Source of the DNA: DATBLE01 sp963791425
Lineage (GTDB): Bacteria; Actinomycetota; Thermoleophilia; Gaiellales; Gaiellaceae
Reading direction: 5' to 3'
Assembly (NCBI GenBank): GCA_963791425.1
Contig: CAWBSE010000004.1
Span: forward strand, 310,001 to 374,000
Length of the DNA: 64,000 nt
Part shown: piece by piece, positions 52,555-62,513 of the stretch
Numbering within the stretch: the stretch's first letter is position 1
Layout: each line of letters begins with the position of its first letter
The notes under the pieces: model-generated
The model's input: the letters and a program-made list of their open reading frames with translations, nothing else
Told to the model about the DNA's origin: nothing
Databases searched by the model: none
Program-made: the position numbers and the translations under genes

Positions 52555-52730
52555 ACCGGCTGCACGTACGCGCAGCGGCGGTCGTCGCGCGGCAGCGGCG
52601 ATGCGGCCACCTTCGTGACGGTCATGCGGACGTCGTCCGCCTCGACCTCGTCGCCGACGGCCGGGACGTCGCCGTCGCGCTCGCGCAGCTCGTAGCCGCT
52701 CGGCTTCCAGACGAACATGAGGTAGCCCAT
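52551..52730 (-). CDS. 59-aa conserved-looking small protein
   Basis: MGYLMFVWKPSGYELRERDG ... DEVEADDVRMTVTKVAASPL ... CAYVQPV. A beta-rich small domain is likely. It is preceded by TAGGAT 8 nt before ATG. No family recognised. It is too short for most length cut-offs, but start, promoter and neat 3-bp stop overlap with the 36-aa gene support it. Confidence 0.6.
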   Translation of the reverse strand: MGYLMFVWKPSGYELRERDGDVPAVGDEVEADDVRMTVTKVAASPLPRDDRRCAYVQPV

Positions 52731-52738
52731 CGGCGCGG

Positions 52739-52744
52739 ATCCTA
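52739..52744 (-). promoter_or_regulatory. leaderless -10 box TAGGAT
   Basis: Minus strand, eight bases before ATG 52730; the box overlaps the last codons of the histidine kinase. Confidence 0.45.
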
Positions 52745-53422
52745 GCGTGCCGCGTACCCGGGAAGCACGACCGTGACGGTCGTTCCCGTCTCGCTGCGGT
52801 CGACCTGCACCGTCCCACTCAGCGGGCTCGCGCGCTCCTCGAACGCCTCGGTCGGGTCGCGCCGCTCGAGGTGGCCGTCGTCGGCGATCGTCAGCACGGC
52901 CGAGCCGTCGTCGGCGTCGGCGACGGTGATCGAGATGCGCGTCGGCTTGCGGGCGGCGGCCTGGTCGAGCGCCGCGCGGATCAGCTGGTAGAAGGTCACC
53001 TGGGCACGCTCGGCGAGCGCCTCGGCCGGGTCGACCTCGACGTCCATCCGCACCTCGCGGGCGAGCCCGACCTGCTCGGCGAGCTCGCGCACCGCCGGCT
53101 CGAAGCCCTGGTCGCGCAGCGCGACCGGCTCGATGTTGAACGAGAGGTCGCGCAGCGACTGGATCGTCGCCCGGTGCTGCTTCAGCGCGCTCGCGAGCAC
53201 GCGCCGGGCGTCGTCGGTCCGCCCGTCGGCGATCGCGTGGTCGACGGCGTCGAGCATCAGCGCGATCCCGGCGAGCGCCTGCACGGCCCCGTCGTGGAGG
53301 ACCAGCGCGAGCCGCCGCCGTTCGTCCTGCTCGGCCGCGATCCGCTGCTCGAACTGGCGGAAGCGGTCGCGTTCCTCCTGGCGCCGCTCGCCCTGCCGCC
53401 GCTCGTGCGGAGGCTCGCTCAA
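52742..53422 (-). CDS. NarL-type sensor histidine kinase, degenerate ATPase domain
   Basis: 226 aa from TTG (TTGA overlap with the response-regulator stop). No TM or sensor domain: a charged coiled coil (RRQEERDRFRQFEQRIAAEQ), then HisKA_3 with the phospho-acceptor His in LVLHDGAVQALAGIALML. The HATPase part is recognisable (FYQLIRAALDQAAARKPTRI; LTIADDGHLE; GTTVTVVLPG) but the N-box Asn and the DNGxG glycine box are not conserved. It may have weak or no kinase activity and act mainly as a phosphatase or partner. Confidence 0.8.
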   Translation of the reverse strand: MSEPPHERRQGERRQEERDRFRQFEQRIAAEQDERRRLALVLHDGAVQALAGIALMLDAVDHAIADGRTDDARRVLASALKQHRATIQSLRDLSFNIEPVALRDQGFEPAVRELAEQVGLAREVRMDVEVDPAEALAERAQVTFYQLIRAALDQAAARKPTRISITVADADDGSAVLTIADDGHLERRDPTEAFEERASPLSGTVQVDRSETGTTVTVVLPGYAAR

Positions 53423-54051
53423 TCGATGATCGAGTCGCGCAGCGCGATCGCGACTGCGTGCGTGCGCGTGTCGGCCTCGAGCTTCGTGAGGATGTGCCGC
53501 ACGTGGCTCTTCACGGTCTCCTGGCTGATGAAGAGCTTGGCCGCGACGTCGGCGTTCGACATCCCGTCGGCGAGCAGCTGGAGGATCTCCCGCTCGCGCG
53601 GGGTGAGCATGTCGGTGCCTTCCTTGCCGCTCAGGAACGCCGGCATCAGCGCCGGGTCGATGTAGCTCTCGCCGGCGGCGAGCTTGTCGATCGCCTTGAG
53701 CAGCGTCTCGTGCGGCGCCTCCTTGAGGATGTAGCCCCTCGCGCCCGACTCGAGCCCGCGCGCGAGCAGGGAGCGCTCGCTGAACGCGGTGAAGATCAGG
53801 ACGGCGGTCTCGGGTGTCTGCGCGGTGATCAGCTTCGTCGCCTCGAGCCCGTCCATGCCCGGCATGCGGACGTCCATGATCACGACGTCGGGCTTGCGCC
53901 GCTCGACCAGCGCGACCGCCTGCTCGCCGTCGGGCGCCTCGCCGATCACACGGATGTGCGGGGCGCGGGACAACGACAGCCTGAGCCCTTCGCGGACGAC
54001 CTCGTGGTCGTCGACGATCAGGCAGGTGATCTCCGTGGGCTGCTCGGTCAT
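53419..54051 (-). CDS. NarL/LuxR-family response regulator
   Basis: 210 aa. Receiver domain with acidic pocket VDDHEVV (about 13-19), phospho-Asp in VVIMDVRMPGMDG (about 58) and Lys in GYILKEAPHE (about 110); C-terminal LuxR HTH (LTPREREILQLLADGMSNAD, VAAKLFISQETVKSHVRHIL). Forms a two-component pair with the overlapping kinase gene downstream. Confidence 0.94.
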   Translation of the reverse strand: MTEQPTEITCLIVDDHEVVREGLRLSLSRAPHIRVIGEAPDGEQAVALVERRKPDVVIMDVRMPGMDGLEATKLITAQTPETAVLIFTAFSERSLLARGLESGARGYILKEAPHETLLKAIDKLAAGESYIDPALMPAFLSGKEGTDMLTPREREILQLLADGMSNADVAAKLFISQETVKSHVRHILTKLEADTRTHAVAIALRDSIID

Positions 54052-54059
54052 GCGGTGCG

Positions 54060-54065
54060 ATCATA
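54060..54065 (-). promoter_or_regulatory. leaderless -10 box TATGAT
   Basis: Minus strand, eight bases before ATG 54051 of the response regulator. Confidence 0.5.
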
Positions 54066-54081
54066 GAAGGGCCGTAGGCGG

Positions 54082-54978
54082 TCAGAGAGCCAGCGCGAGC
54101 TGCTCGACCGGCGGAGGAGGCTCGAGGCGGACGGTGCGGCGGTCGCGGATCGCGTACTGCCGCCGTAGATCGGCGACGGCCCGGCGGACCGGCTCGACCT
54201 GCGCCTTCGGCAGGTACGAGCGCGAGGCGTACAGCCGCTCGTACCGGTCGAGCTCGTCGGGCCAGTCCTGCGCGAGCGCCTCGAGGAAGTGCTCACGCGT
54301 GCCCGGCCTGAGGTAGAGCACGTTCGCCCAGACGCCGGTCGCGCCCGCCTCGCGGGCGGCACGCACGACCTGCTCGAGCTGCTCAGGCGAGTCGGAGATC
54401 CCGGGCAGGATCGGCGCCATCCCGACGCTCGCGTTCACGCCCGCCTCGACCAGCCGGGTGAGGGCTTCGAGCCGGCGGCGCGGGGGAGGGGTGCCGGGCT
54501 CGGTGCGCCGCCAGACCTCCTCGTCGAGCGTCGGTACCGAGAAGACGACGCCGACCTGCGCGCGCGACGACGCCTCGGCGAGGACGTCGATGTCGCGCAC
54601 GATCATCGGGCTGCGGGTGATCAGGCTGATCGGGTTGGACGCGTCGCGCAGCACCTCGAGACAGCGGCGGGTGAGCTCGTAGCGGCCCTCGGCGGGCTGG
54701 TACGGATCGGTGGCCGCCCCGATCGCGACGGTGTCGCCCTGCCACGAGGCTCGCGCGAGCTCGGCGCGCAGCACGTCGGCGACGTTGATCTTCACGCGGA
54801 TCGACCGCCCGTACCGGTCGTCGGAGGGCCGGTCGGCACGTAGCTCGTACGCCCGGACGTAACAGAACGTGCAGCGGTGGGCGCAGCCCATGTAGGGGTT
54901 CAGCGACCATCCGAAGTACATCCCCTTCACGCGGTTCAGCGCGCTCCGGCAGGGCTCTTCGCGATACTCGACCCTCAT
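54082..54978 (-). CDS. SPL/Rv2578c-type radical SAM protein
   Basis: 298 aa. Radical SAM cluster motif CAHRCTFCY (CxxxCxxC; about 30-38) after GMYFGWSLNPYMG. Later motifs IGAATDPYQPAEGRYELTR and SLITRSPMIVRDIDVL fit the spore photoproduct lyase-related family found widely in non-sporing Actinobacteria. Start MRVEYREEPC is preceded by TATCAT 6 nt away; an upstream frame extension (EVDRGERMFYHH) is then untranslated. Function not established for this branch. Confidence 0.88.
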   Translation of the reverse strand: MRVEYREEPCRSALNRVKGMYFGWSLNPYMGCAHRCTFCYVRAYELRADRPSDDRYGRSIRVKINVADVLRAELARASWQGDTVAIGAATDPYQPAEGRYELTRRCLEVLRDASNPISLITRSPMIVRDIDVLAEASSRAQVGVVFSVPTLDEEVWRRTEPGTPPPRRRLEALTRLVEAGVNASVGMAPILPGISDSPEQLEQVVRAAREAGATGVWANVLYLRPGTREHFLEALAQDWPDELDRYERLYASRSYLPKAQVEPVRRAVADLRRQYAIRDRRTVRLEPPPPVEQLALAL

Positions 54979-54984
54979 CGCATG

Positions 54985-54990
54985 ATGATA
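54985..54990 (-). promoter_or_regulatory. leaderless -10 box TATCAT
   Basis: Minus strand, six bases before ATG 54978. Confidence 0.5.
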
Positions 54991-55036
54991 GAACATACGT
55001 TCGCCCCTGTCGACCTCCGCCGACGGCATCGTCCGC

Positions 55037-55943
55037 TTGACCTACCCGATGCCGATGAAGCCCGGGTCACGTCCACGGCTACCTCGTGCCGACCGACGAC
55101 GGATACCTGCTCGTCGACACCGGCCTCGGCTTGCCCGACATGGTCGAGCACTGGGCCGAGCTGGTGCCGCTGCTCGACCGGCCGATCGCGGCGATCCTCG
55201 TCACGCACTTCCATCCCGACCACGTGGGCGGCACCGCCGACGTCGTCGAGGTGACCGGCGCACCGGTCCTCCAGGGGGCGATCGACCACTACCAGTGCGA
55301 GAAGGTCTGGGGCAGCGACGCGTGGGTGCCGCAGCTGGCCGCGTGGTTCGCGCAGCAGGGGATCCCGCCGGAGGAGGCCGCCGAGCTGCTCGAGGTCGGG
55401 AGCATCTACCGCCAGTTCGTCCACTTCGTCCCCGACGCCCGGCTGCTGCGCGAGGGCGACGAGGTCGCCGGCTGGCGCGTCGCCGAGTTTCCCGGTCACG
55501 CCGACGGGCACATCTGCCTCCTGAAGGACGACGTCATGATCGCGGGCGATCATCTGCTTCCCCGGATCACGCCGGCGGTCGGTCTCTACCCCGACTCGCG
55601 CCCCGACCCGCTCGGCGACTTCATGTCGTCGCTGGAGCGGGTCGCCGAGCTCGCGCCGGCTCTGGCGCTGCCCGGCCACGGCGACCCGATCGACGATCCG
55701 GCCGGCCGCGCCCGCGAGATCGTCGATCACCACCGCGAGCGGCTCGACGCGACCGAGCAGGCGCTCGCCGACGGGCCGAAGAGCGGGTACGCGCTGTCGT
55801 GGGTGCTCTTCCCCGGCGATCTCGGCGCGGCCCAGCGGCGCTTCGCCGTCGCCGAGGCGCTGTCCCACGCCGAACGGCTCGTGGTCGAGGGCCGGGCCGC
55901 GCGCGGGGATGACGACGGATGTCTCACCTATACTCGCCCGTAG
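55037..55943 (+). CDS. MBL-fold metallohydrolase, one frame break
   Basis: About 302 aa from TTG 55037 (TYPMPMKPG); an earlier start is possible because DGIVRL precedes it in frame. A frame break near 55069 is followed by HVHGYLVPTDDGYLLVDTG and the metal motif THFHPDHVGG (HxHxDH), GHADGHICLL and the later GHGDPI. Metallo-beta-lactamase fold, lactonase/thioesterase-like. Divergent from the SPL-like gene. The span is 3n+1. Confidence 0.84.
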
Positions 55944-55995
55944 TTCCTTTGGAGAACGACCTCCTTCCTAGTACGTGGGCCCCGGTGAGCGGGGC

Positions 55996-57296
<1,301 letters not shown>

Positions 57297-57300
<4 letters not shown>

Positions 57301-57959
57301 AACGTTCCGTAGCGCTCGTAGGCTGCGAGCGGTAGCTCCCCGCCGCGTACGGCCGAGCGGATCTCGTTCTCGACCGCCGCCTTCGCCTCCGCCTCGTCGA
57401 GCACCGCGCCGACGAGATCTGCGGGGACGACGACGATCCCGTCGGCGTCGGCGACGACCCAGTCGCCCGGCGCGACGGCCACGTCGCCGATCGTCACGGT
57501 GACGTCGCCGTGGCCGGTCAGCTCCCAGCGCGGCACCGAGTCCTGGGGCGTCGTGTAGCGGGCGAAGACGGGGAAGCCCTCCGCGACGATGAAGTCGACG
57601 TCGCGGCAGCCGCCGTCCAGCACGACGCCGGCGCAGCCGTGGGCCTTCAGCGAGCTGACCGACAGCTCGCCCAGCTGGGCCGACTCGCGGTCGTTCGTCT
57701 GGTAGACGGCGACGCTGCCCGCCGGCACCGAGCCGAGCATCGCGAGGAACTTCCGGATCGAGGCGTCGTAGTGGTGACCGGTGTGCGGGTGTCCTTCCAC
57801 GGGGTACGCGGGCCCGGCCAACCGCATGCCGGGGCTGAGCGGCGCGAGCTCGGCCGGCAGCGTCTGGTGGAGCAGCCCGCGCCGGTCGAGGATGTCGGCG
57901 ATCGCCGCGGTGTAGATCGCCCCGAAGCGGGTGGCCGTAGCGGAGGGAGCCGGCGGCAT
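57297..57959 (-). CDS. RraA family protein (HMG/CHA aldolase-like)
   Basis: 220 aa. RraA fold: TRFGAIYTAAIADILDRRGL, LGSVPAGSVAVYQTNDRESA, LGELSVSSLKAHGCAGVVLD, GGCRDVDFIVAEGFPVFAR and DGIVVVPADLVGAVLDEAEA. The RD pair of aldolase members is present (CRDVD). These proteins act as 4-hydroxy-4-methyl-2-oxoglutarate/oxaloacetate aldolases or decarboxylases. Divergent from a dehydrogenase gene with 21 bp between starts. Confidence 0.88.
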
Positions 57960-57968
57960 CGCCCTGCG

Positions 57969-57975
57969 TAGACTA
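57969..57975. promoter_or_regulatory. bidirectional -10 element TAGACTA
   Basis: Read on the plus strand, TAGACT (57969-57974) is 6 nt before GTG 57981. Read on the minus strand, TAGTCT (57970-57975) is 10 nt before ATG 57959. One 7-bp site could serve both divergent genes. Confidence 0.55.
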
Positions 57976-57980
57976 GGCCC

Positions 57981-59000
57981 GTGAAGGCGGTCGTGATAGA
58001 GCGCCCGCACGAGGTCGTGTACGGGGAGGTGGAGACCCCGACCTGCGGGCCGGGGGACGTGCTCGTGCGCAGCCGGTTTGCGGGGTTGTGCCGCACCGAC
58101 GTCGAGGTGCTCGACGGTGAGCTCGACCTGCGCTGGGTGCGCTATCCGTGCATTCCGGGCCACGAGTGGAGCGGCGTGGTCGAGGCGGTCGGCGAGGGCG
58201 TGACCGGTGTCGGGCCCGGCGACCGCGTGGTCTGCGAAGGCTTTTGCTACTGCGGCGCGTGCCGCCGCTGCCGCGCCGGCGACACGCATCTCTGCGAGAC
58301 GTACGACCAGCTCGGGTTCACGCGCGGTGGGGGCTACGGCGAGCTGGTGGTCGCGCCGCGGCGGGTCGTCCACCGGCTGCCCGACTCGGTCGAGCTGGAC
58401 TCGGCGGTGCTGATCGAGCCCGCGTCGGTCGTGCTGCAGGGGCTGAAGCGCGCGCGGCCTATGCCGGGCGAGACGATCGGCGTGATCGGCGTCGGGACGC
58501 TCGGCGCGCTCGCGATCGTGCTCGCGCGCCTGTTCTCGCCGGCCGCGATCGTCGCCTACGGCGTGCGCGAGGCCGAGCTCGATCTCGCGCGGCGGCTCGG
58601 CGCGAGCGAGACGGTCGACGTCTCCGGCGGCTCGGCGGCCCACGAGGGCGAGCTCGACCTCGTCGTCGAGACCGCGGGTGCCGTCCCGGCGATCGAGCTC
58701 GCGACCCGGCTGCCGCGGATGGGCGGCCGTCTGGTCGCGCTCGGGATCGCCGGCGCAGGACGGCCGTTGTCGATCCCGGCGGACACGTTCGTCCTGCGCG
58801 ACCTGTCGCTGATCGGCAGCGTCGGGTACACCACGGCCGTCTGGTCGCGGGTCGTAGAGCTGCTCGGCGCCGGGCTCGTCGACCTCGCCCCGGTCGTCGC
58901 CCGCCGCTTCCCGGCCGACCGGTTCGAGGACGCCTTCGGGCTGATGGCCGAGCGCGACGGCGTCGTCGGGCGGATCCTCCTGGAGCATCCGGCGGCATGA
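57981..59000 (+). CDS. zinc-dependent alcohol/sugar dehydrogenase (MDR)
   Basis: 339 aa from GTG. Catalytic zinc site CRTDVE with GHEWSG (about 36 and 58), structural zinc lobe with CGACRRCRAGDTHLC (usual four Cys), and Rossmann motif GVIGVGTLGALA (about 170). Closest to sorbitol/threonine/L-idonate dehydrogenase types. Stop overlaps the binding-protein ATG. Likely oxidises a sugar or polyol together with its neighbours. Confidence 0.92.
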   Translation: MKAVVIERPHEVVYGEVETPTCGPGDVLVRSRFAGLCRTDVEVLDGELDLRWVRYPCIPGHEWSGVVEAVGEGVTGVGPGDRVVCEGFCYCGACRRCRAGDTHLCETYDQLGFTRGGGYGELVVAPRRVVHRLPDSVELDSAVLIEPASVVLQGLKRARPMPGETIGVIGVGTLGALAIVLARLFSPAAIVAYGVREAELDLARRLGASETVDVSGGSAAHEGELDLVVETAGAVPAIELATRLPRMGGRLVALGIAGAGRPLSIPADTFVLRDLSLIGSVGYTTAVWSRVVELLGAGLVDLAPVVARRFPADRFEDAFGLMAERDGVVGRILLEHPAA

Positions 59001-60031
59001 CCGATCGTGCGGACTTCCTCAGGCGCGCCGGTATCGGAGCGGCGGGCCTCTCGGTCGCGCAGCTGCTCGGGCCGGCGGCGGCGCTCGCCGGCGGCGGCGG
59101 CGGCGACTTCCCGGCGCACCCGCGCTGGAAGTTCGTGTTCGTCAGCCACGACACGCTCGACCCGCTGCTCGTCGCCACGCAGTTCGGCGCCCAGGACGCG
59201 GCCGTGCTCGTGAAGTGCTCGATGCAGTGGACGGGCTCGCCGCGCGGTGACGTGAAGGAGACCGTCAAGGCGCTCCGGTCGGCGATCGCGCACAAGGCCG
59301 ACGGGATTGCCGTGTCGATCCTCGACCAGGCCACGTTCGTGCCGGAGGTCGACCTCGCGACGAAGGCCGGCATCCCGCTGGTCGCGTTCAACGTCGACTC
59401 GGGGTCGAGTGCGCGGCGGTTCGCCTACGTCGGCGAGAACCCCCGCGCGTCCGGGGCAAACGTCGGCGCGGAGATCGCGCGGCTCACACCACGGAGCTCG
59501 GTGATCCTGTTCGCTCCCAGGAACCCGAAGGTGTGGCAGGAGCGCCGCCTGCAGGGGATGTTCGCCGGCCTGGCAGGCGCGTCGAAGGCGCCGGCCGCGA
59601 TCGTCGTCCGGCTCTCCGGCGACGTTCGCTCGCAGCAGAACGCGGTCGAGGCGGCGTATCAGAGCCAGAAGAACATCCGCGGGCTGTTCGCGGTCGACGG
59701 CGTCGGCACGCTCGCGTGCGGCAAGGCGATCCAGCGGCTCGGCCTGCGCACGAAGGGCGTCAAGGGCGGCGGCTACGACCTGCTGCCCGACGACCTCGCG
59801 CTGGTCGCCGACGGCACGCTCGACTTCGTCGTCGACCAGCAGCCGTACGTCCAGGGCTTCGTGCCGGTGATCCAGCTCTTCCTCGCGCGTATCTCGCAGG
59901 GGACGGTGATCCCGTGGGACACCGAGACGTCGGTGCTGCTGCGCAAGGAGGACGTGAAGACGTTCCTCGCGACGAAGAGCCGGTTCGAGGGTAGCTCGAG
60001 CCGCCACGAGTACCCGCTGCGCAAGGCGTAG
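58997..60031 (+). CDS. sugar ABC transporter substrate-binding protein
   Basis: 344 aa. Signal region DFLRRAGIGAAGLSVAQLLG with a twin Arg, so possibly Tat-exported, cleaved near ALAGGG. Then a periplasmic-binding-protein type 1 fold (FVSHDTLDPLLVATQFGAQD; GIPLVAFNVDSGSSARRFAY; GLFAVDGVGTLACGKAI; VDQQPYVQGFVPV). No permease or ATPase gene is next to it, so it may be an orphan receptor. It is 4 nt inside the dehydrogenase. Confidence 0.9.
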   Translation: MTDRADFLRRAGIGAAGLSVAQLLGPAAALAGGGGGDFPAHPRWKFVFVSHDTLDPLLVATQFGAQDAAVLVKCSMQWTGSPRGDVKETVKALRSAIAHKADGIAVSILDQATFVPEVDLATKAGIPLVAFNVDSGSSARRFAYVGENPRASGANVGAEIARLTPRSSVILFAPRNPKVWQERRLQGMFAGLAGASKAPAAIVVRLSGDVRSQQNAVEAAYQSQKNIRGLFAVDGVGTLACGKAIQRLGLRTKGVKGGGYDLLPDDLALVADGTLDFVVDQQPYVQGFVPVIQLFLARISQGTVIPWDTETSVLLRKEDVKTFLATKSRFEGSSSRHEYPLRKA

Positions 60032-60035
60032 ACCC

Positions 60036-61193
60036 ATGGAGCGGCGCTGGCTCGTCCTCGGCGTCGGCACCTTCGCGCAGACCTCGCAGGCGGCCGTCGC
60101 GTTCGGCCTGGCCGTACTGGCGCCCGGCCTGCGCGACCGGTACGGCCTCAGCCTCACCGAGGTGGGCGTGCTTCTGGGGATCGCCGCGGTCGGGGCTGTC
60201 CTCACGATCCTGCCGTGGGGGCTGGCGGCCGACTACGTCGGCGAGCGGGTGACGGGCACGGCCGGGCTGCTCGGTGCGGGGATCGCGCTCGGCGCGGCGG
60301 CGTACGCGCCGGAGTTCGCCTCGCTCGCGCTGCTGCTCGCGATCTCGGGCGCCTTCGGCGCGAGCATCAACACGGCGACCGGACGTGCCGTGACGAGCTG
60401 GTTCACGCGCGAGACGAGGGGGTTCGCGCTCGGGATCCGGCAGACGTCCGTGCCGATCGGCGGCTTCGCCGCCGCGCTCGGCATCCCGGTGATCGCCGAC
60501 CAGTGGGGCACGCGGGCGGCGCTGCTCGTGCTCGCCGCGTTCTCGCTCGTCTCCGCCGCGCTCGCCGCCGTATGGCTCGTCGAGGGGCCGGTGCGTGGAG
60601 ACGGGGAGGACCCGGCCGACGCGCTTCGCCATCCGGTGCGCGACGGACGGATCTGGCGCCTGTCGTTCGGCAGTTCCGCGTTGATCTGCACGCAGGTCGC
60701 GGTCACGGGATTCGTCGTCATCTTCCTCGAGTCGCAGCGGGGCTTCACGGCGATGGAGGCGGGGCTCGTGCTCGCCGCGATCAACGTGTGGGGCGCAGCC
60801 GGGCGGCTGATGTCCGGGCGCCGGTCGGACCGCCGCCGGGGCGGGCGTGTCCGGCTGATCCGGGTCATCGGCGCGGCCACGACGGTCGCAGTGGCCGCGG
60901 CGGGGGTGCTCACCGGATCGACGGTGTGGCTGCTCGTTCCCGCTCTCGTGGTCGGCGGCGGGCTGTCGATGTCGTGGAACGCGCTGGCGGTCGCGGCTGC
61001 GGTCGAGACGGCTGGGCCGAGCAGGAGCGGGGCGGCGCTCGGGGTGCAGCAGACGCTGATCGCCGTTGCCGTCGCCGTGACGCCTTTCCTGTTCGCGCCG
61101 CTCGTCGAGTCGACGTCGTGGCGCGCCGGCTTTCTCGTCGCCGCGGCGGTGCCGCTGGTCGCCGTCGTGGTGCTGCGCCCGTTGCGCGCGTGA
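60036..61193 (+). CDS. MFS transporter
   Basis: 385 aa, 12 TM helices expected. N-terminal half LVLGVGTFAQTSQAAVAFGL, motif-A-like loop DYVGERVTG, and second-half loop RRSDRRRGGRVRLIR. Most like the nitrate/cyanate-type or general metabolite MFS_1. Starts 5 nt after the binding protein; its stop overlaps the next GTG. May import or export the substrate of the nearby dehydrogenase. Confidence 0.9.
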   Translation: MERRWLVLGVGTFAQTSQAAVAFGLAVLAPGLRDRYGLSLTEVGVLLGIAAVGAVLTILPWGLAADYVGERVTGTAGLLGAGIALGAAAYAPEFASLALLLAISGAFGASINTATGRAVTSWFTRETRGFALGIRQTSVPIGGFAAALGIPVIADQWGTRAALLVLAAFSLVSAALAAVWLVEGPVRGDGEDPADALRHPVRDGRIWRLSFGSSALICTQVAVTGFVVIFLESQRGFTAMEAGLVLAAINVWGAAGRLMSGRRSDRRRGGRVRLIRVIGAATTVAVAAAGVLTGSTVWLLVPALVVGGGLSMSWNALAVAAAVETAGPSRSGAALGVQQTLIAVAVAVTPFLFAPLVESTSWRAGFLVAAAVPLVAVVVLRPLRA

Positions 61194-61774
61194 GCGATAC
61201 TTCGCCCGTGGCCGATCGCGTGCTGATCCTTGCCGGCGATGCCGTCGAGGACCTCGAGCTCTTCTACATCCTCTACCGGCTGCGCGAGGCCGGCTACGGG
61301 GTGGACGTCGCGGCGCCGTCGCGGCGGACGATGCGGACGGTCGTCCACGACTTCGAGCCCGACTCGGACGCGTACGTCGAGAAGCCGGGCCGCCGCGTCG
61401 AGCCGGATCTCGCGTTCTCGGAGGTCGAGCCGGAGCGCTACGCGGGCGTCGTCATCCCCGGCGGCCGTGCGCCCGAGTACATCCGCGTCGACCCGGACGT
61501 GAAGCGGATCGTCGCGCATTTCTTCGACAACGACCTGCCGGTCGGCACGCTCTGCCACGGCCCGCAGGTCCCGGCCGCGCTCGGCTACCTCCAGGGGCGC
61601 ACGAGCTCCGGCTTCCCGCCGCTCGGCCCCGACATCGAGGCCGCCGGCGGCACGTACGTCGAGGGCGCCGACGTCGTCGACGGCAACATGGTCTCGTGCC
61701 GCGGCTGGGGCGATCTCGCCGAGTGGTCGAAGGCGTTCGTCGCCACGCTCGACCGCTCGGCCGTTCCCGCCTAG
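61190..61774 (+). CDS. DJ-1/PfpI family protein
   Basis: 194 aa from GTG (an in-frame GTG at 61208 is possible). Class I glutamine amidotransferase-like fold: VLILAGDAVEDLELFYILYR, GVVIPGGRAPEYIR, and the nucleophile elbow VGTLCHGPQVPAAL with Cys and His. Members act as glyoxalase/deglycase, protease or chaperone. Last gene of the RraA-divergent operon. Confidence 0.9.
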   Translation: MSDTSPVADRVLILAGDAVEDLELFYILYRLREAGYGVDVAAPSRRTMRTVVHDFEPDSDAYVEKPGRRVEPDLAFSEVEPERYAGVVIPGGRAPEYIRVDPDVKRIVAHFFDNDLPVGTLCHGPQVPAALGYLQGRTSSGFPPLGPDIEAAGGTYVEGADVVDGNMVSCRGWGDLAEWSKAFVATLDRSAVPA

Positions 61775-61845
61775 ATCCGCACGACGTCGCCGGGCTTCGT
61801 CCGGTGAGCCGGGCGGCCGCGAGCACCCCGGTGGACAACTCGTTC

Positions 61846-61867
61846 CCCCCGGTCTCAGAGACGGGGG
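61846..61867 (+). terminator. hairpin between convergent genes
   Basis: A 9-bp stem with one bulged G (CCCCC...GTCT with AGAC...GGGGG) and 3-nt loop lies in the 112-bp gap after DJ-1. There is no T-tract, so a factor-independent role is uncertain. Confidence 0.4.
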
Positions 61868-61886
61868 CGAAAGACGTCACGAAGTT

Positions 61887-62465
61887 CTAGTCCGCAGAGG
61901 ACAGCGCCGCGCGGAGTGCCTCGCGGCCCTTCTCGAGCACGGGCTCGCCGTGCGCGACGAGGACGCGCTCGACCGGCAGGTCGAGCAGCGACCGGAGCGC
62001 GGCCATGACCTCGTCGTAGCGCTCGCCCAGCCAGGGACGGTCCACCCACAGCCCGCCGTCGCGGCCGAGCAGGATGTCGCCGAATACGACGGCGCGGTGT
62101 CCGGGGATCCAGAAGACGAGTTCGTCGAACGGTTCGGCCGCCACCTCCACGCCGCCCGCGCCCTCGCCGACCGTGGCGTCGTAGCGCTCGGCCAGCTCGG
62201 CCGTGCTGCGCCGGTGCGCCTCGACCGTCATGAGGATGCGCACGGGTCGTCCGAGGCGCTCGACGTCGCGGTCGAGCGCCGCGTAGAACCGGTCGCGGTC
62301 CTCCGGCGGGACGAGCGGGTCGATGAGCACGATCGCGTCCGGCCCCTCGTAGAAATAGCAGGAGACCTCCTGCTCCCAGCCCTCGGGGCCGCCGTCGGCG
62401 GGCGTCCAGGCCGGGTGGAGTCCCGTCCACCGCCACAGCCCGGTTGCAATCTCCTGGACACGCAC
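61887..62465 (-). CDS. MBL-fold protein lacking the canonical metal motif
   Basis: 192 aa from GTG. Fold pattern of metallo-beta-lactamases (VQEIATGLWRWTGLHPAW; VSCYFYEGPDAIVLIDPLVP; VERVLVAHGEPVLEKGREAL), but the place of HxHxDH reads LMTVEAHRRSTAELAER, with only one His. It is probably metal-free or differently bound, non-hydrolytic or a binding protein. Confidence 0.78.
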   Translation of the reverse strand: MRVQEIATGLWRWTGLHPAWTPADGGPEGWEQEVSCYFYEGPDAIVLIDPLVPPEDRDRFYAALDRDVERLGRPVRILMTVEAHRRSTAELAERYDATVGEGAGGVEVAAEPFDELVFWIPGHRAVVFGDILLGRDGGLWVDRPWLGERYDEVMAALRSLLDLPVERVLVAHGEPVLEKGREALRAALSSAD

Positions 62466-62513
62466 CGCGTCTCTATCCTGGCAGGGAAGGGGACATCACC
62501 CGGAAGGAGCTCC

